In this document: positions 19,057 to 26,678 of the stretch, piece by piece
How the letters are laid out: each line of letters begins with the position of its first letter
Position numbering within the stretch: position 1 is the stretch's first letter
Source: VBDM01 sp963699535
Lineage (GTDB): Bacteria; Pseudomonadota; Gammaproteobacteria; Burkholderiales; SG8-39
Direction: 5' to 3'
Assembly (NCBI GenBank): GCA_963699535.1
Contig: CAVOUJ010000028.1
Coordinates: forward strand, 133,694 to 197,693
Length of the DNA: 64,000 nt
Notes under the pieces: model-generated
Seen by the model: only the letters and a program-made list of their open reading frames with translations
Databases searched by the model: none
Told to the model about the DNA's origin: nothing
Made by a program: the position numbers and the translations under genes

Positions 19057-20217
19057 TCAAGGGCCGGGTCCTCGCTCGAGGCCGTCCTTTCGCAGGTCCT
19101 TCATCGAAACGAGCCCCCCGGCGAGGAGAAACGCAGCGTTCGCCCAGAATACCGGGAAGAGACCGAAGGAGGCGATGCCTCCGAACACGAGGGGAATCGC
19201 GATCTGGGTGATCTTGTTGACCGTGAGCCGCATTCCCAGCGCTTCCCCCGAGCGCCCCTGCGGCGCGTGCTGGTAGGTCAGCATGATGGTGAGCGGCTGC
19301 GCGCAGCCCAGGCCCAGCCCGAGCAGGAAGGCGGCGAGGACCAGCATGGGCGCGTCGGTGAGAAACGGGAACAGCGCGTAGATCGCGGTCGCGATGAACA
19401 GGGACCCCGTCAGGACGCCGGTCTCGCCGAAGCGCTTCGCGAGGTGATGCATCGCGAGACGCACCACGAAAGCGGCTGCGGCGTAGCTGCTCAGCACCAG
19501 TCCGATGCGCGAGGCCGAAAGGCCGATCGACTGGCCGTAAACCGGCAGATAGAAGGAGAACAACTCGATCCCGGTAAGCGTCACCCCGCTCATGATCAGC
19601 GTCCGGCGCAGCGGAGCTTCCTTCAGGAGATCGAGCGCCCGCCGCCCCTCTTTCTCGTCGTGCTGCTCGCCGCGCGGCGGAACGAGCCCGGGAAACGCGA
19701 GCGCGAGCAGAACGACCGACAGGGAAATCGCGGCGAGCACGACGTAGGTGGGCCGGAAGCCCAGCGCGTCGATCGAGAACCCGGCGAGCGACGGTCCGAT
19801 GAAGGTGGATATCGAAGCGCCGAGCGCAAAGGTCGCGAAGTTCCTCGAGCGGTCTTCCGGCTTGCCGATCGACCCGACCGCGTTGTGGATCGAGACATGG
19901 AAGAAGATCTGTCCGAGTCCGATCAGGGCGGGGCAGAGGAAGAGGAGGATGACGCTGTCGTGCAGCGTCGGCAGCAGGAGACCCGCGGTAATGCCGGCCG
20001 AGCCGAACAGAATCGGATAGCGGACACCCAGGCGGTCGGAAACCCTGCCTGCGTATACTGCGAGAATCAGCGGAAACACCACGAACAGTGCGGCGAGGAC
20101 GCCAACGGTGAAGGCATTCGCGCCAGCATTGAGGGCGCTGAGCGAAACCAGCACCTTGCTGCCGCGATGGCCGATGCCCGCGAGCACCGACAGGAGCACG
20201 ACGAAATAGACCGACAT
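19057..20217 (-). CDS. MFS transporter
   Basis: 386 residues, about twelve helices. The motif GRVSDRLGVRYPIL after helix 2 is the MFS cytoplasmic loop signature. LIGLGQIFFHVSIHNAVGS and GPSLAGFSIDALGF mark helices 4-5. It starts at 20217 without a strong ribosome binding site. It is transcribed toward the preceding MFS gene and away from the SEC-C gene. The substrate is unknown. Confidence 0.83.
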   Translation of the reverse strand: MSVYFVVLLSVLAGIGHRGSKVLVSLSALNAGANAFTVGVLAALFVVFPLILAVYAGRVSDRLGVRYPILFGSAGITAGLLLPTLHDSVILLFLCPALIGLGQIFFHVSIHNAVGSIGKPEDRSRNFATFALGASISTFIGPSLAGFSIDALGFRPTYVVLAAISLSVVLLALAFPGLVPPRGEQHDEKEGRRALDLLKEAPLRRTLIMSGVTLTGIELFSFYLPVYGQSIGLSASRIGLVLSSYAAAAFVVRLAMHHLAKRFGETGVLTGSLFIATAIYALFPFLTDAPMLVLAAFLLGLGLGCAQPLTIMLTYQHAPQGRSGEALGMRLTVNKITQIAIPLVFGGIASFGLFPVFWANAAFLLAGGLVSMKDLRKDGLERGPGP

Positions 20218-20269
20218 GGGGAACTGCTATTGTCTCCGGAAAATCCGGAGCATGCGCTAAACTTTCCCG

Positions 20270-20830
20270 ATGCCCGTCGGAAGAAACGATCCCTGCCCCT
20301 GCGGCAGCGGCAGGAAATACAAGAAGTGCTGCGGTGCGGTGGTGCCCATCAAACCGGACACGAACTCCGGCGCCGAACAAGCTCCGGGCACGCGGCGATG
20401 CGGAACGTGCACCGCTTGCTGCGACGGTTGGGTCAAGGGGACGGTTCTCGGCCACGAGATGAAACCCGGCCAGCCGTGCCATTTCCGCGGCGAGGGATGT
20501 TGCACCATCTATGAGCGCCGTCCGGCCGAACCGTGCCGGAACTTCATCTGCGGATGGCTGCAGGCGGACAGTCCCTTCCCGGAGGAATTCCGTCCCGACC
20601 GGCTCGGCGTTCTGATCATTCCGAAGCGGTGGAGAGACAAGATCGCCTATATTCTATGCTCGGCCCCGCGCGACCCGGACGAGGCGCTGCTTGCCTGGAT
20701 GCGCAACTTCAGCCTCCTGACCGATCGCCCGTTCATCTACGCTCAGGCGGGCGAGCGCTTTGGATTCGGATCCAAGGACTTTCAGATCGAGATGCTGGCG
20801 AAGCTCGAACGCGACGGGCAACTGTGGTAG
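20270..20830 (+). CDS. SEC-C motif plus CxxCxxCC-domain protein
   Basis: 186 residues. A complete SEC-C zinc motif sits at residues 5-22 (GRNDPCPCGSGRKYKKCC), as at the C-terminus of SecA. From residue 44 comes CGTCTACCDG, followed by CHFRGEGCCTIYERRP and CRNFICGW, the YkgJ-like CxxCxxCC family thought to bind zinc or iron. The fusion of both cysteine-rich modules suggests a metal-binding or metal-delivery role, perhaps linked to nascent or secreted proteins. No partner gene is evident. Confidence 0.82.
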   Translation: MPVGRNDPCPCGSGRKYKKCCGAVVPIKPDTNSGAEQAPGTRRCGTCTACCDGWVKGTVLGHEMKPGQPCHFRGEGCCTIYERRPAEPCRNFICGWLQADSPFPEEFRPDRLGVLIIPKRWRDKIAYILCSAPRDPDEALLAWMRNFSLLTDRPFIYAQAGERFGFGSKDFQIEMLAKLERDGQLW

Positions 20831-20871
20831 GCCGTGGTGGGCGACGCCCACCGCTCGTCGGCGAGTATCGC

Positions 20872-20899
20872 TTGACAAATATCGGCGCGCTTCCATAAT
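20872..20899 (+). promoter_or_regulatory. Promoter of the liv operon
   Basis: TTGACA at 20872-20877 and CATAAT at 20894-20899 are 16 bases apart. This is one of the best sigma-70-type promoters in the window. The start codon of the binding-protein gene lies about 80 bases downstream. Confidence 0.7.
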
Positions 20900-20979
20900 C
20901 GCCGTGCGAGCCCCCGGGGAGAGGGGGCACGGGCGCACAAGCCCGCCGATTGCCGAATCTAAAGCTGAGGAGGAGACCC

Positions 20980-22236
20980 ATGTTACGCATAGAGCACCGT
21001 TTTCTTTCCATTCTGGGACGCGCGTTCGCGGTCCTGCTCGTCGGAATCTCGCTGACCGGAGCAGCGCTCGCGCAGCCGATCAAGGTCGGGATGAGCATGC
21101 CGCAAACCGGCCCGCTCGGTGCCGGCGGCAAGGCCGCGCTGCTGGCGCTCCAGATGTGGGTCGAGGACGTGAACGCGAAGGGCGGCCTGCTCGGGCGCAA
21201 GGTCGAGTTCATCGTCTACGACGACCAAACGAACCCGGCGCTCACGCCTTCCATCTACACCAAGCTCCTCGACGTGGACAAGGTGGACCTGCTGATCGCG
21301 CCCTACGGCACGGTGCCCACCGCTCCCATCATGCCGCTCGTGAAGCAGCGCGATCTCCTCCTCATGGGCAACTTCTCGTTCCAGGTGAACCACACCGTCA
21401 AGCACGACAAGTGGTTCAACAACTCGCCGTGGAACAACGCCTCGAGCTGGTCCGACGGCTTCATCGAGGCCGGCCTGAAGGCGGGCTCGAAGACGATCGC
21501 CTTCCTCGCCGCCGACCAGGAGTTCGCGCAGAACCTCGCGAACGGCGCCAGGGAACTCGCCAAGAAGGCGAACCTGCAGACCGTCTACAACCAGAACTAT
21601 CCACCGACGACGGTGGACTTCTCTTCCATGATCCGCGCCGTCCGCGCGGCCAAACCTGACATCGTGTTCGTGATGTCCTACCCGAACGACTCGGTGGCTA
21701 TCGTGCGCGCCGTGAACGAGATCGGCGTCGGTCCCTCGGTGAAGATCTTCGGCGGGGGAATGGTCGGTCTGCAATTCACGCCGATCATGGAAAACCTCGG
21801 CAGCTCGCTGAATGGCATCGTCAACTACAACTCCTACGTGCCGGGGATCAAGTACCCGGGAATCGAGGAGTTCCTGCAGCGCTACGCCAAGAAAGCGGTC
21901 GAAGCCAAGGTCGATCCGCTCGGCTTCTACCTGCCGCCGTTCAACTACGCCATCGGCCAGATGCTAGAGCAGGCGGTCACCGCGACCAAGAGCCTGAACC
22001 ACAAGGTGCTCGCGGACTACATCCGCAAGAACGAGATGAAGACCATCGTCGGTCCGATCCGCTACGGTCCCGACGGCGAATGGGCCAACGCACGCGTGGT
22101 GCAGGCGCAGTTCCGCGGCGTAGTGGACAAGAACGTCGACCAGTTCCGCCAGGTCGGAAAGCAGGTGATCCTCTTTCCGCCCCAGTATAGGACCGGCGAT
22201 GTCATCACGCCGTTCGAGAAGGCACGCGGCAAATAG
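20980..22236 (+). CDS. Liv-type ABC transporter substrate-binding protein
   Basis: 418 residues. The start is set at 20980 because GAGGAGGAGA lies just upstream; a start at 20950 would lack this. The signal peptide ends at ALAQ near residue 32. The mature protein begins PIKVGMSMPQTGPLGAGGK, the classic opening of the LivJ/Leu-Ile-Val binding family, followed by the YDDQTNPA hinge region. It is the first gene of a complete liv operon. The ligand could be a branched-chain amino acid, an amide or an aromatic acid, since members of this family have diverse ligands. Confidence 0.9.
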   Translation: MLRIEHRFLSILGRAFAVLLVGISLTGAALAQPIKVGMSMPQTGPLGAGGKAALLALQMWVEDVNAKGGLLGRKVEFIVYDDQTNPALTPSIYTKLLDVDKVDLLIAPYGTVPTAPIMPLVKQRDLLLMGNFSFQVNHTVKHDKWFNNSPWNNASSWSDGFIEAGLKAGSKTIAFLAADQEFAQNLANGARELAKKANLQTVYNQNYPPTTVDFSSMIRAVRAAKPDIVFVMSYPNDSVAIVRAVNEIGVGPSVKIFGGGMVGLQFTPIMENLGSSLNGIVNYNSYVPGIKYPGIEEFLQRYAKKAVEAKVDPLGFYLPPFNYAIGQMLEQAVTATKSLNHKVLADYIRKNEMKTIVGPIRYGPDGEWANARVVQAQFRGVVDKNVDQFRQVGKQVILFPPQYRTGDVITPFEKARGK

Positions 22237-22258
22237 GCGTTCTCGGGCACAGGAAAAG

Positions 22259-22285
22259 CGGCGCGGTCACCCGCGCCGTTTTCTT
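22259..22285 (+). terminator. Intrinsic-type hairpin inside the liv operon
   Basis: CGGCGCGG at 22259-22266 pairs perfectly with CCGCGCCG at 22271-22278 around TCAC, followed by TTTTCTT. It lies between the binding-protein gene and livH. A partial terminator here would give more binding protein than membrane components. Confidence 0.7.
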
Positions 22286-22297
22286 GAGTAGCGGGCC

Positions 22298-23170
22298 ATG
22301 TTCTCTTTCGAGTTGCTGTTCGAGGCGGTCCTCTTCGGCGTCCTGCTCGGATGCTTCTACGCAGCGGTCAGCATCGGGCTTTCGGTGTCGTTCGGACTGC
22401 TCGACGTGCCGCACGTCGCGCACCCGGCGATCATGGTGTTCGGCTCCTACTGCACCTATCTCCTCGGCCGCTATGGCTGGGACCCGATCCTCGCGGGGAT
22501 CGCCCTCATGCCGGTCTTTTTCCTGCTGGGCATGGGGGTGTACCGCTTCTACTACGAAACCTTCGAGAAACGCGGCACCGACACGGGCGTGCGCGGCCTC
22601 GCGTTCTTCTTCGGGCTCGCGCTTATCATCGAAGTCGGCTTGATCCTCCTCTTCGGGGTGGACCAGCGCATGGTCGAGGCCGATTACATCGGCAAGAGCC
22701 TCGCCATCGGAGAGCTACGCATCCCCTTGCGCATGCTGGTCGCCTTCGGCGTCGCCGTGGTGCTGACCGCCGCGCTCACGCTCTATCTCTCGCACACTTT
22801 CACCGGGCGGGCGATCAAGGCGGTGGCGCAGGATGAACCTGCGCTTCGCCTGATGGGCGCAAACCCGATGCGCATCAAGCAGTGGGCATTCGGCATCGCC
22901 ACCGGAGTGACGGCGCTTGCCGGCGCCATGCTGATCATCGTCGGGCCCGTCGAGCCGAGCATGGACCGCGTGTATATAGGCCGCACATTCTGCGTCGTCG
23001 TGCTCGCGGGGCTGGGGAGCATGACCGGGACGGTTGCCGCGGGGCTGATCCTGGGGATTTCGGAATCGATCGTGCTCATGCAATTCGGCGCGTCCTGGGC
23101 GCCGGCGGTCGCGTTCGGCCTCCTGCTCATCGTGCTCGGATTCCGGCCGCAGGGGCTGTTCGGACGATGA
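22298..23170 (+). CDS. livH: Branched-chain amino acid-type ABC transporter permease LivH
   Basis: 290 residues with about eight membrane helices. The N-terminus LGCFYAAVSIGLSVSFGLLD and the later QDEPALRLMGANPMRIKQWAF and GLGSMTGTVAAGLILG segments are typical of LivH. It follows the intra-operon hairpin. Its stop overlaps the livM start (ATGA), indicating translational coupling. Confidence 0.9.
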   Translation: MFSFELLFEAVLFGVLLGCFYAAVSIGLSVSFGLLDVPHVAHPAIMVFGSYCTYLLGRYGWDPILAGIALMPVFFLLGMGVYRFYYETFEKRGTDTGVRGLAFFFGLALIIEVGLILLFGVDQRMVEADYIGKSLAIGELRIPLRMLVAFGVAVVLTAALTLYLSHTFTGRAIKAVAQDEPALRLMGANPMRIKQWAFGIATGVTALAGAMLIIVGPVEPSMDRVYIGRTFCVVVLAGLGSMTGTVAAGLILGISESIVLMQFGASWAPAVAFGLLLIVLGFRPQGLFGR

Positions 23171-24105
23171 TGCGCGGCGCGGGATTCTGGGTCGGTGCCG
23201 GCGTCGCGATCGGCCTGGCGGCACTCGCTGCCGGGACCTTCAAGGACGAGTATTTCTTCTTCGCTGCGTACCCCATCCTCATGTACATCGTCCTGGCGAC
23301 CGCATGGAACATCCTCGGGGGCTACGCCGGCTACGTGAATTTCGGCACCGCGGCCTTCTTCGGCCTGGGCGCCTACACCGCCGCCGCGCTCTTCCACGCG
23401 ACCGGCGCGCCGCTCGTCTTGCAGATTCTCGCGGCTGCGATCATGTCCGGGCTGCTCGGCTTCGGCACGGGACTGGTGACCCTGCGGCTGCGCGGGATCT
23501 TCTTCTCGATCGCGACGGTCGCGGTGATCTTCATCATGGAGACGCTGTTCATCAACTGGCGCTTTACCGGCGGCGCGACGGGCCTGCAATTGCTGCGCCC
23601 CGCGCCGATCGCGTTCGAGTCCTACATCAAGATGCTGTTCGTGGTCATGGCGGCGCTGGCGGTCGCAGCGGTGGCCGTCGCGCGCTATATCGAGAATTCC
23701 TGGATCGGGCGGGGCCTGCGAGCGATCCGCGACAGCGAGGAGGCCGCCGAAGCGAGCGGCGTGCCGACACTCAGGCTGAAGACCTACGCCTGCACGGTCT
23801 CGGGGGCGCTGATGGGCGCCGCGGGGGCTCCCATGCCCATGTACCTCTCCTTCATCGAGCCGGCGTCGACGTTCAACCTGAACTACTCGATCGGGGCGCT
23901 TGCGAGCGCTATCATCGGCGGCACGGCGCACTGGCTCGGGCCGGTGCTCGGCGCAGTGCTGTTGAGCTCGCTCCAGCAGTACGCGACGGTGAACATCTCC
24001 AACGAGATGAACGTGTTGGTGGTTGGAGTGCTGCTCGTCGTGTTCGTGGTCGCCGCCCCGGAAGGGATCCTCGGTCTGCTTAAGAAATTGAAGCGAACGA
24101 AATGA
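23167..24105 (+). CDS. livM: Branched-chain amino acid-type ABC transporter permease LivM
   Basis: 312 residues; ATG codons at 23167 and 23170 are both possible. LATAWNILGGYAGYVNFG and FFGLGAYTAA are the standard LivM N-terminal motifs, and RAIRDSEEAAEASGV is the cytoplasmic loop that contacts the ATPase. There are about nine to ten helices. It overlaps both livH and livG by four bases. Confidence 0.9.
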   Translation: MMRGAGFWVGAGVAIGLAALAAGTFKDEYFFFAAYPILMYIVLATAWNILGGYAGYVNFGTAAFFGLGAYTAAALFHATGAPLVLQILAAAIMSGLLGFGTGLVTLRLRGIFFSIATVAVIFIMETLFINWRFTGGATGLQLLRPAPIAFESYIKMLFVVMAALAVAAVAVARYIENSWIGRGLRAIRDSEEAAEASGVPTLRLKTYACTVSGALMGAAGAPMPMYLSFIEPASTFNLNYSIGALASAIIGGTAHWLGPVLGAVLLSSLQQYATVNISNEMNVLVVGVLLVVFVVAAPEGILGLLKKLKRTK

Positions 24106-24830
24106 GCGAAGCGCTCCTCGACGTTCAGGCAGTGTCCAAGCACTTTGGCGGGTTCACGGCCTTGTCGGCTGTCAGCATCGAGGTCGGGCAGGGCGAGCGC
24201 TTCGGGCTGATCGGGCCGAACGGTTCGGGCAAGACCACCCTCATCAATTGCATCTCGGGCACGCTGCAAAACGAGGGCGGCGAGATCGTGTTCGCGGGTG
24301 AGGAGATTTCTGGCCTGCCCGCGTATCAGCGCACGCGCCGCGGCATCGCGCGCAGCTTTCAGATTCCGCGGCCGTTCTCCAGCATGTCGGTGCTCGAGAA
24401 CCTGTTGGTGCCGCTGGAATTCGTCGTCCACCGCGGTTCCCTGCACAAGGCCGACACGCGCGAAGAGGCGATGGCGATGCTGAAGACCATCGGCCTCGCC
24501 GACAAGGCCGATACCCCGTCGAACCGCCTGTCCCAGGTCGAGCTGCGCAAGCTCGAGCTGGCCCGGGCCATGGCGGCGAAACCGCGCCTGCTGATTTCGG
24601 ACGAGGCCATGGCGGGACTGTCGTCGAACGAAGTGAGCGAAGTGCTCGAGATCCTGTTCAAATTGAACGCGACGGGCATCACCATCATCATGATCGAGCA
24701 CATCATGCAGGCGGTGATGCGTTTTTCACAGCGCGTGGTATGCCTCGATGCGGGCAGGATCATCTGCGAAGGCACGCCCGACTCGATCGTGAAGAACCTC
24801 GACGTGCAGAAGGCTTACCTTGGCGCTTAA
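24102..24830 (+). CDS. livG: Liv-type ABC transporter ATPase LivG
   Basis: 242 residues. Walker A is GPNGSGKTT near residue 39, and the Q-loop region is ARSFQIPRPFSSMSVLENL. The usual LSGGQ is degenerate here (LSQVELRKLELARAMA), and Walker B is LLISDEAMAGLSSNE. The degenerate signature is seen in some liv relatives and does not by itself imply loss of function. It overlaps livM by four bases and livF by eleven. Confidence 0.88.
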   Translation: MSEALLDVQAVSKHFGGFTALSAVSIEVGQGERFGLIGPNGSGKTTLINCISGTLQNEGGEIVFAGEEISGLPAYQRTRRGIARSFQIPRPFSSMSVLENLLVPLEFVVHRGSLHKADTREEAMAMLKTIGLADKADTPSNRLSQVELRKLELARAMAAKPRLLISDEAMAGLSSNEVSEVLEILFKLNATGITIIMIEHIMQAVMRFSQRVVCLDAGRIICEGTPDSIVKNLDVQKAYLGA

Positions 24831-25557
24831 TCTTTCGATCTCGGGGATCGACGCGGGCTACGGCGCGGTCCGTGCGCTACAGGGCGTTTCGATCACCGTA
24901 ACCCAGGGCGAGACGGTCGCCTTGCTCGGCACCAACGGCAACGGCAAGAGCACGCTCATGAAGTGCGTCATGGGCGTGGTGCGGCCCACTCGGGGCTCGA
25001 TCATTCTGGAGATGGACGGCGCGCGCCACGACCTGACCCGCCTTTCCACCGAGCAGATCGTGAGCCTCGGCCTCGCCTTGGTGCCCGAAGGCCGGCGCCT
25101 TTTTCCCAAGCTCACGGTCGAGGAGAACCTCAAGCTCGGCGCCTTCCGCAAGCTCGCCCGGCCCGACGTCGACAAGAACCTCGCGTTGTGCTTCGAGATG
25201 TTCCCGGTGCTGCAGGAGCGGCGCCGCCAGCTCGCCGGATCGCTCTCGGGCGGCCAGCAGCAGATGCTCGCGATCGGCCGCGCGCTCATGTCCTCGCCGC
25301 GCCTGCTCCTGGTGGACGAGCCCTCGGTCGGCCTTGCGCCGATCCTCGTTTCCAACACGATCTCCAAGATCAAGGAGTTGAAGGAGCGCTACGGCCTGAC
25401 CGTGCTGATGGCCGAGCAGAACTTCCACCAGGCTGTCCGCATCGCCAACCGAGGCTATATCATCGTGCATGGCGAGATCGTGTTCGAGGGCAAGACCGTC
25501 GCCGAGTTGGAGCAGAACGAGCTGGTGAAGAACTACTACCTGGGAAGCGCGGCCTGA
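24820..25557 (+). CDS. livF: Liv-type ABC transporter ATPase LivF
   Basis: 245 residues starting at a TTG that lies within the end of livG, so translation is probably coupled. Walker A is GTNGNGKST, the signature is LSGGQQQMLAIGRALM, and Walker B is LLLVDEPSVGLAPI. The C-terminus with VAELEQNELVKNYYLG is characteristic of LivF. It is the last gene of the liv transporter. Confidence 0.9.
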   Translation: MALNLSISGIDAGYGAVRALQGVSITVTQGETVALLGTNGNGKSTLMKCVMGVVRPTRGSIILEMDGARHDLTRLSTEQIVSLGLALVPEGRRLFPKLTVEENLKLGAFRKLARPDVDKNLALCFEMFPVLQERRRQLAGSLSGGQQQMLAIGRALMSSPRLLLVDEPSVGLAPILVSNTISKIKELKERYGLTVLMAEQNFHQAVRIANRGYIIVHGEIVFEGKTVAELEQNELVKNYYLGSAA

Positions 25558-25598
25558 TAGCCGTATAGACGAAAGCAACGGAGTATTCTCGGCATTGC

Positions 25599-26273
25599 AT
25601 GCCTGACCTTGGCCCGTTTATTCCTGCAGGCAGTCTGCCGTGGATGCTCGGCGCCGCGGTGCTCATCTCGGTCGGCGCGATCCTCATCTTCGCGGGCCTC
25701 ACCGCGCTCTTCAGCCTGCATCCGCTGCGCTTCACGACCCGGACGCTGCTTGGCCTGCTGCTGATCGCGCTGGGACTGCTCGAGGGAACGATCACCCTTG
25801 GAGTCCAAGGTTACCGCGCGCTCACGCGCGAGGATCTCGCCGCGCGCATCGCGGTCCGCCCCTCCGGGCCGCAGCGCTTTTCCGCGACGCTCGTCTTTCC
25901 CGACGGCCGGCAGGCGAATTACCTCATCGCCGGAGACGAGATCTACGTGGATGCGCGCATCCTCAAGTGGAATGCGCTGGCGAACGCCCTGGGTCTGCAC
26001 ACCGCCTACGAGCTCGACCGAGTCGGGGGACGCTACCGCGAGATCGACAAGGAGCGCGCCAATTCGCGTACCCTGTACGCGCTTGGGCAGACGAAGGCGG
26101 TGGACCTGTTCGCGCTGCGCAAACGTTTCCCCTTTCTGGCCGCATTGTTCGACGCCGAGTACGGCTCGGCGGCCTTCTTTCCGGTGAGCGAGCCCGCCGA
26201 TCTCGAGCTGCGAGTCTCGACCACGGGCCTTCTCATCCGTCCTGCCGTCGCGAAACCCGCCGCAGAGAAGTGA
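25599..26273 (+). CDS. Conserved membrane-anchored protein, function unknown
   Basis: 224 residues. Two membrane helices (about residues 12-40 and 48-70) are followed by a soluble domain of about 150 residues containing ATLVFPDGRQANYLIAGDEIYVDARILKW and a C-terminal stretch with DAEYGSAAFFPV. Similar proteins occur widely in Proteobacteria and are sometimes labelled as multidrug-transporter-like without evidence. It overlaps the arfB start, so the two may be co-expressed. No catalytic motif was recognised. Confidence 0.7.
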   Translation: MPDLGPFIPAGSLPWMLGAAVLISVGAILIFAGLTALFSLHPLRFTTRTLLGLLLIALGLLEGTITLGVQGYRALTREDLAARIAVRPSGPQRFSATLVFPDGRQANYLIAGDEIYVDARILKWNALANALGLHTAYELDRVGGRYREIDKERANSRTLYALGQTKAVDLFALRKRFPFLAALFDAEYGSAAFFPVSEPADLELRVSTTGLLIRPAVAKPAAEK

Positions 26274-26674
26274 GCGCTCAGCTTACCGTCCCGGCGAGCG
26301 AGATCGAACTCCGCGCGGTGCGCGCTCAAGGAGCCGGCGGGCAGAACGTCAACAAGGTCTCGAACGCGGTCCATCTGCGCTTCGACATCCGGGCTTCGTC
26401 GCTCCCGGAAGCCGTGAAGTACCGGCTCCTCCGGCGTCGCGACCGCCGCATCACGGACGACGGTGTCGTCGTGATCAAGGCGCAGCAGCACCGCAGCCTC
26501 GAGATGAACCGCGCGGAAGCGCTGGCACGGCTTCAGGAGCTGGTGGACGCCGCGGCACACGCGCCCAAGACGCGCAAACGCACGCGCCCGACTCGCGCGT
26601 CGAAAGAGCGGCGGCTGGAAGGCAAGACCCGGCGCGGCCGGATCAAGGCGTTGCGCCGGGGAGTTGTCGACTGA
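26270..26674 (+). CDS. arfB: Alternative ribosome-rescue factor ArfB (peptidyl-tRNA hydrolase)
   Basis: 134 residues from a GTG overlapping the upstream stop. The release-factor-like GGQ motif is in RAQGAGGQNVNKVSNAVHLRF near residue 24. The C-terminal tail is rich in Lys and Arg (KTRKRTRPTRASKERRLEGK), which in ArfB enters the empty mRNA channel of stalled ribosomes. The length fits YaeJ/ArfB and is too short for a true release factor. It ends four bases from the convergent molybdenum hydroxylase gene. Confidence 0.93.
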   Translation: MSAQLTVPASEIELRAVRAQGAGGQNVNKVSNAVHLRFDIRASSLPEAVKYRLLRRRDRRITDDGVVVIKAQQHRSLEMNRAEALARLQELVDAAAHAPKTRKRTRPTRASKERRLEGKTRRGRIKALRRGVVD

Positions 26675-26678
26675 AGTT

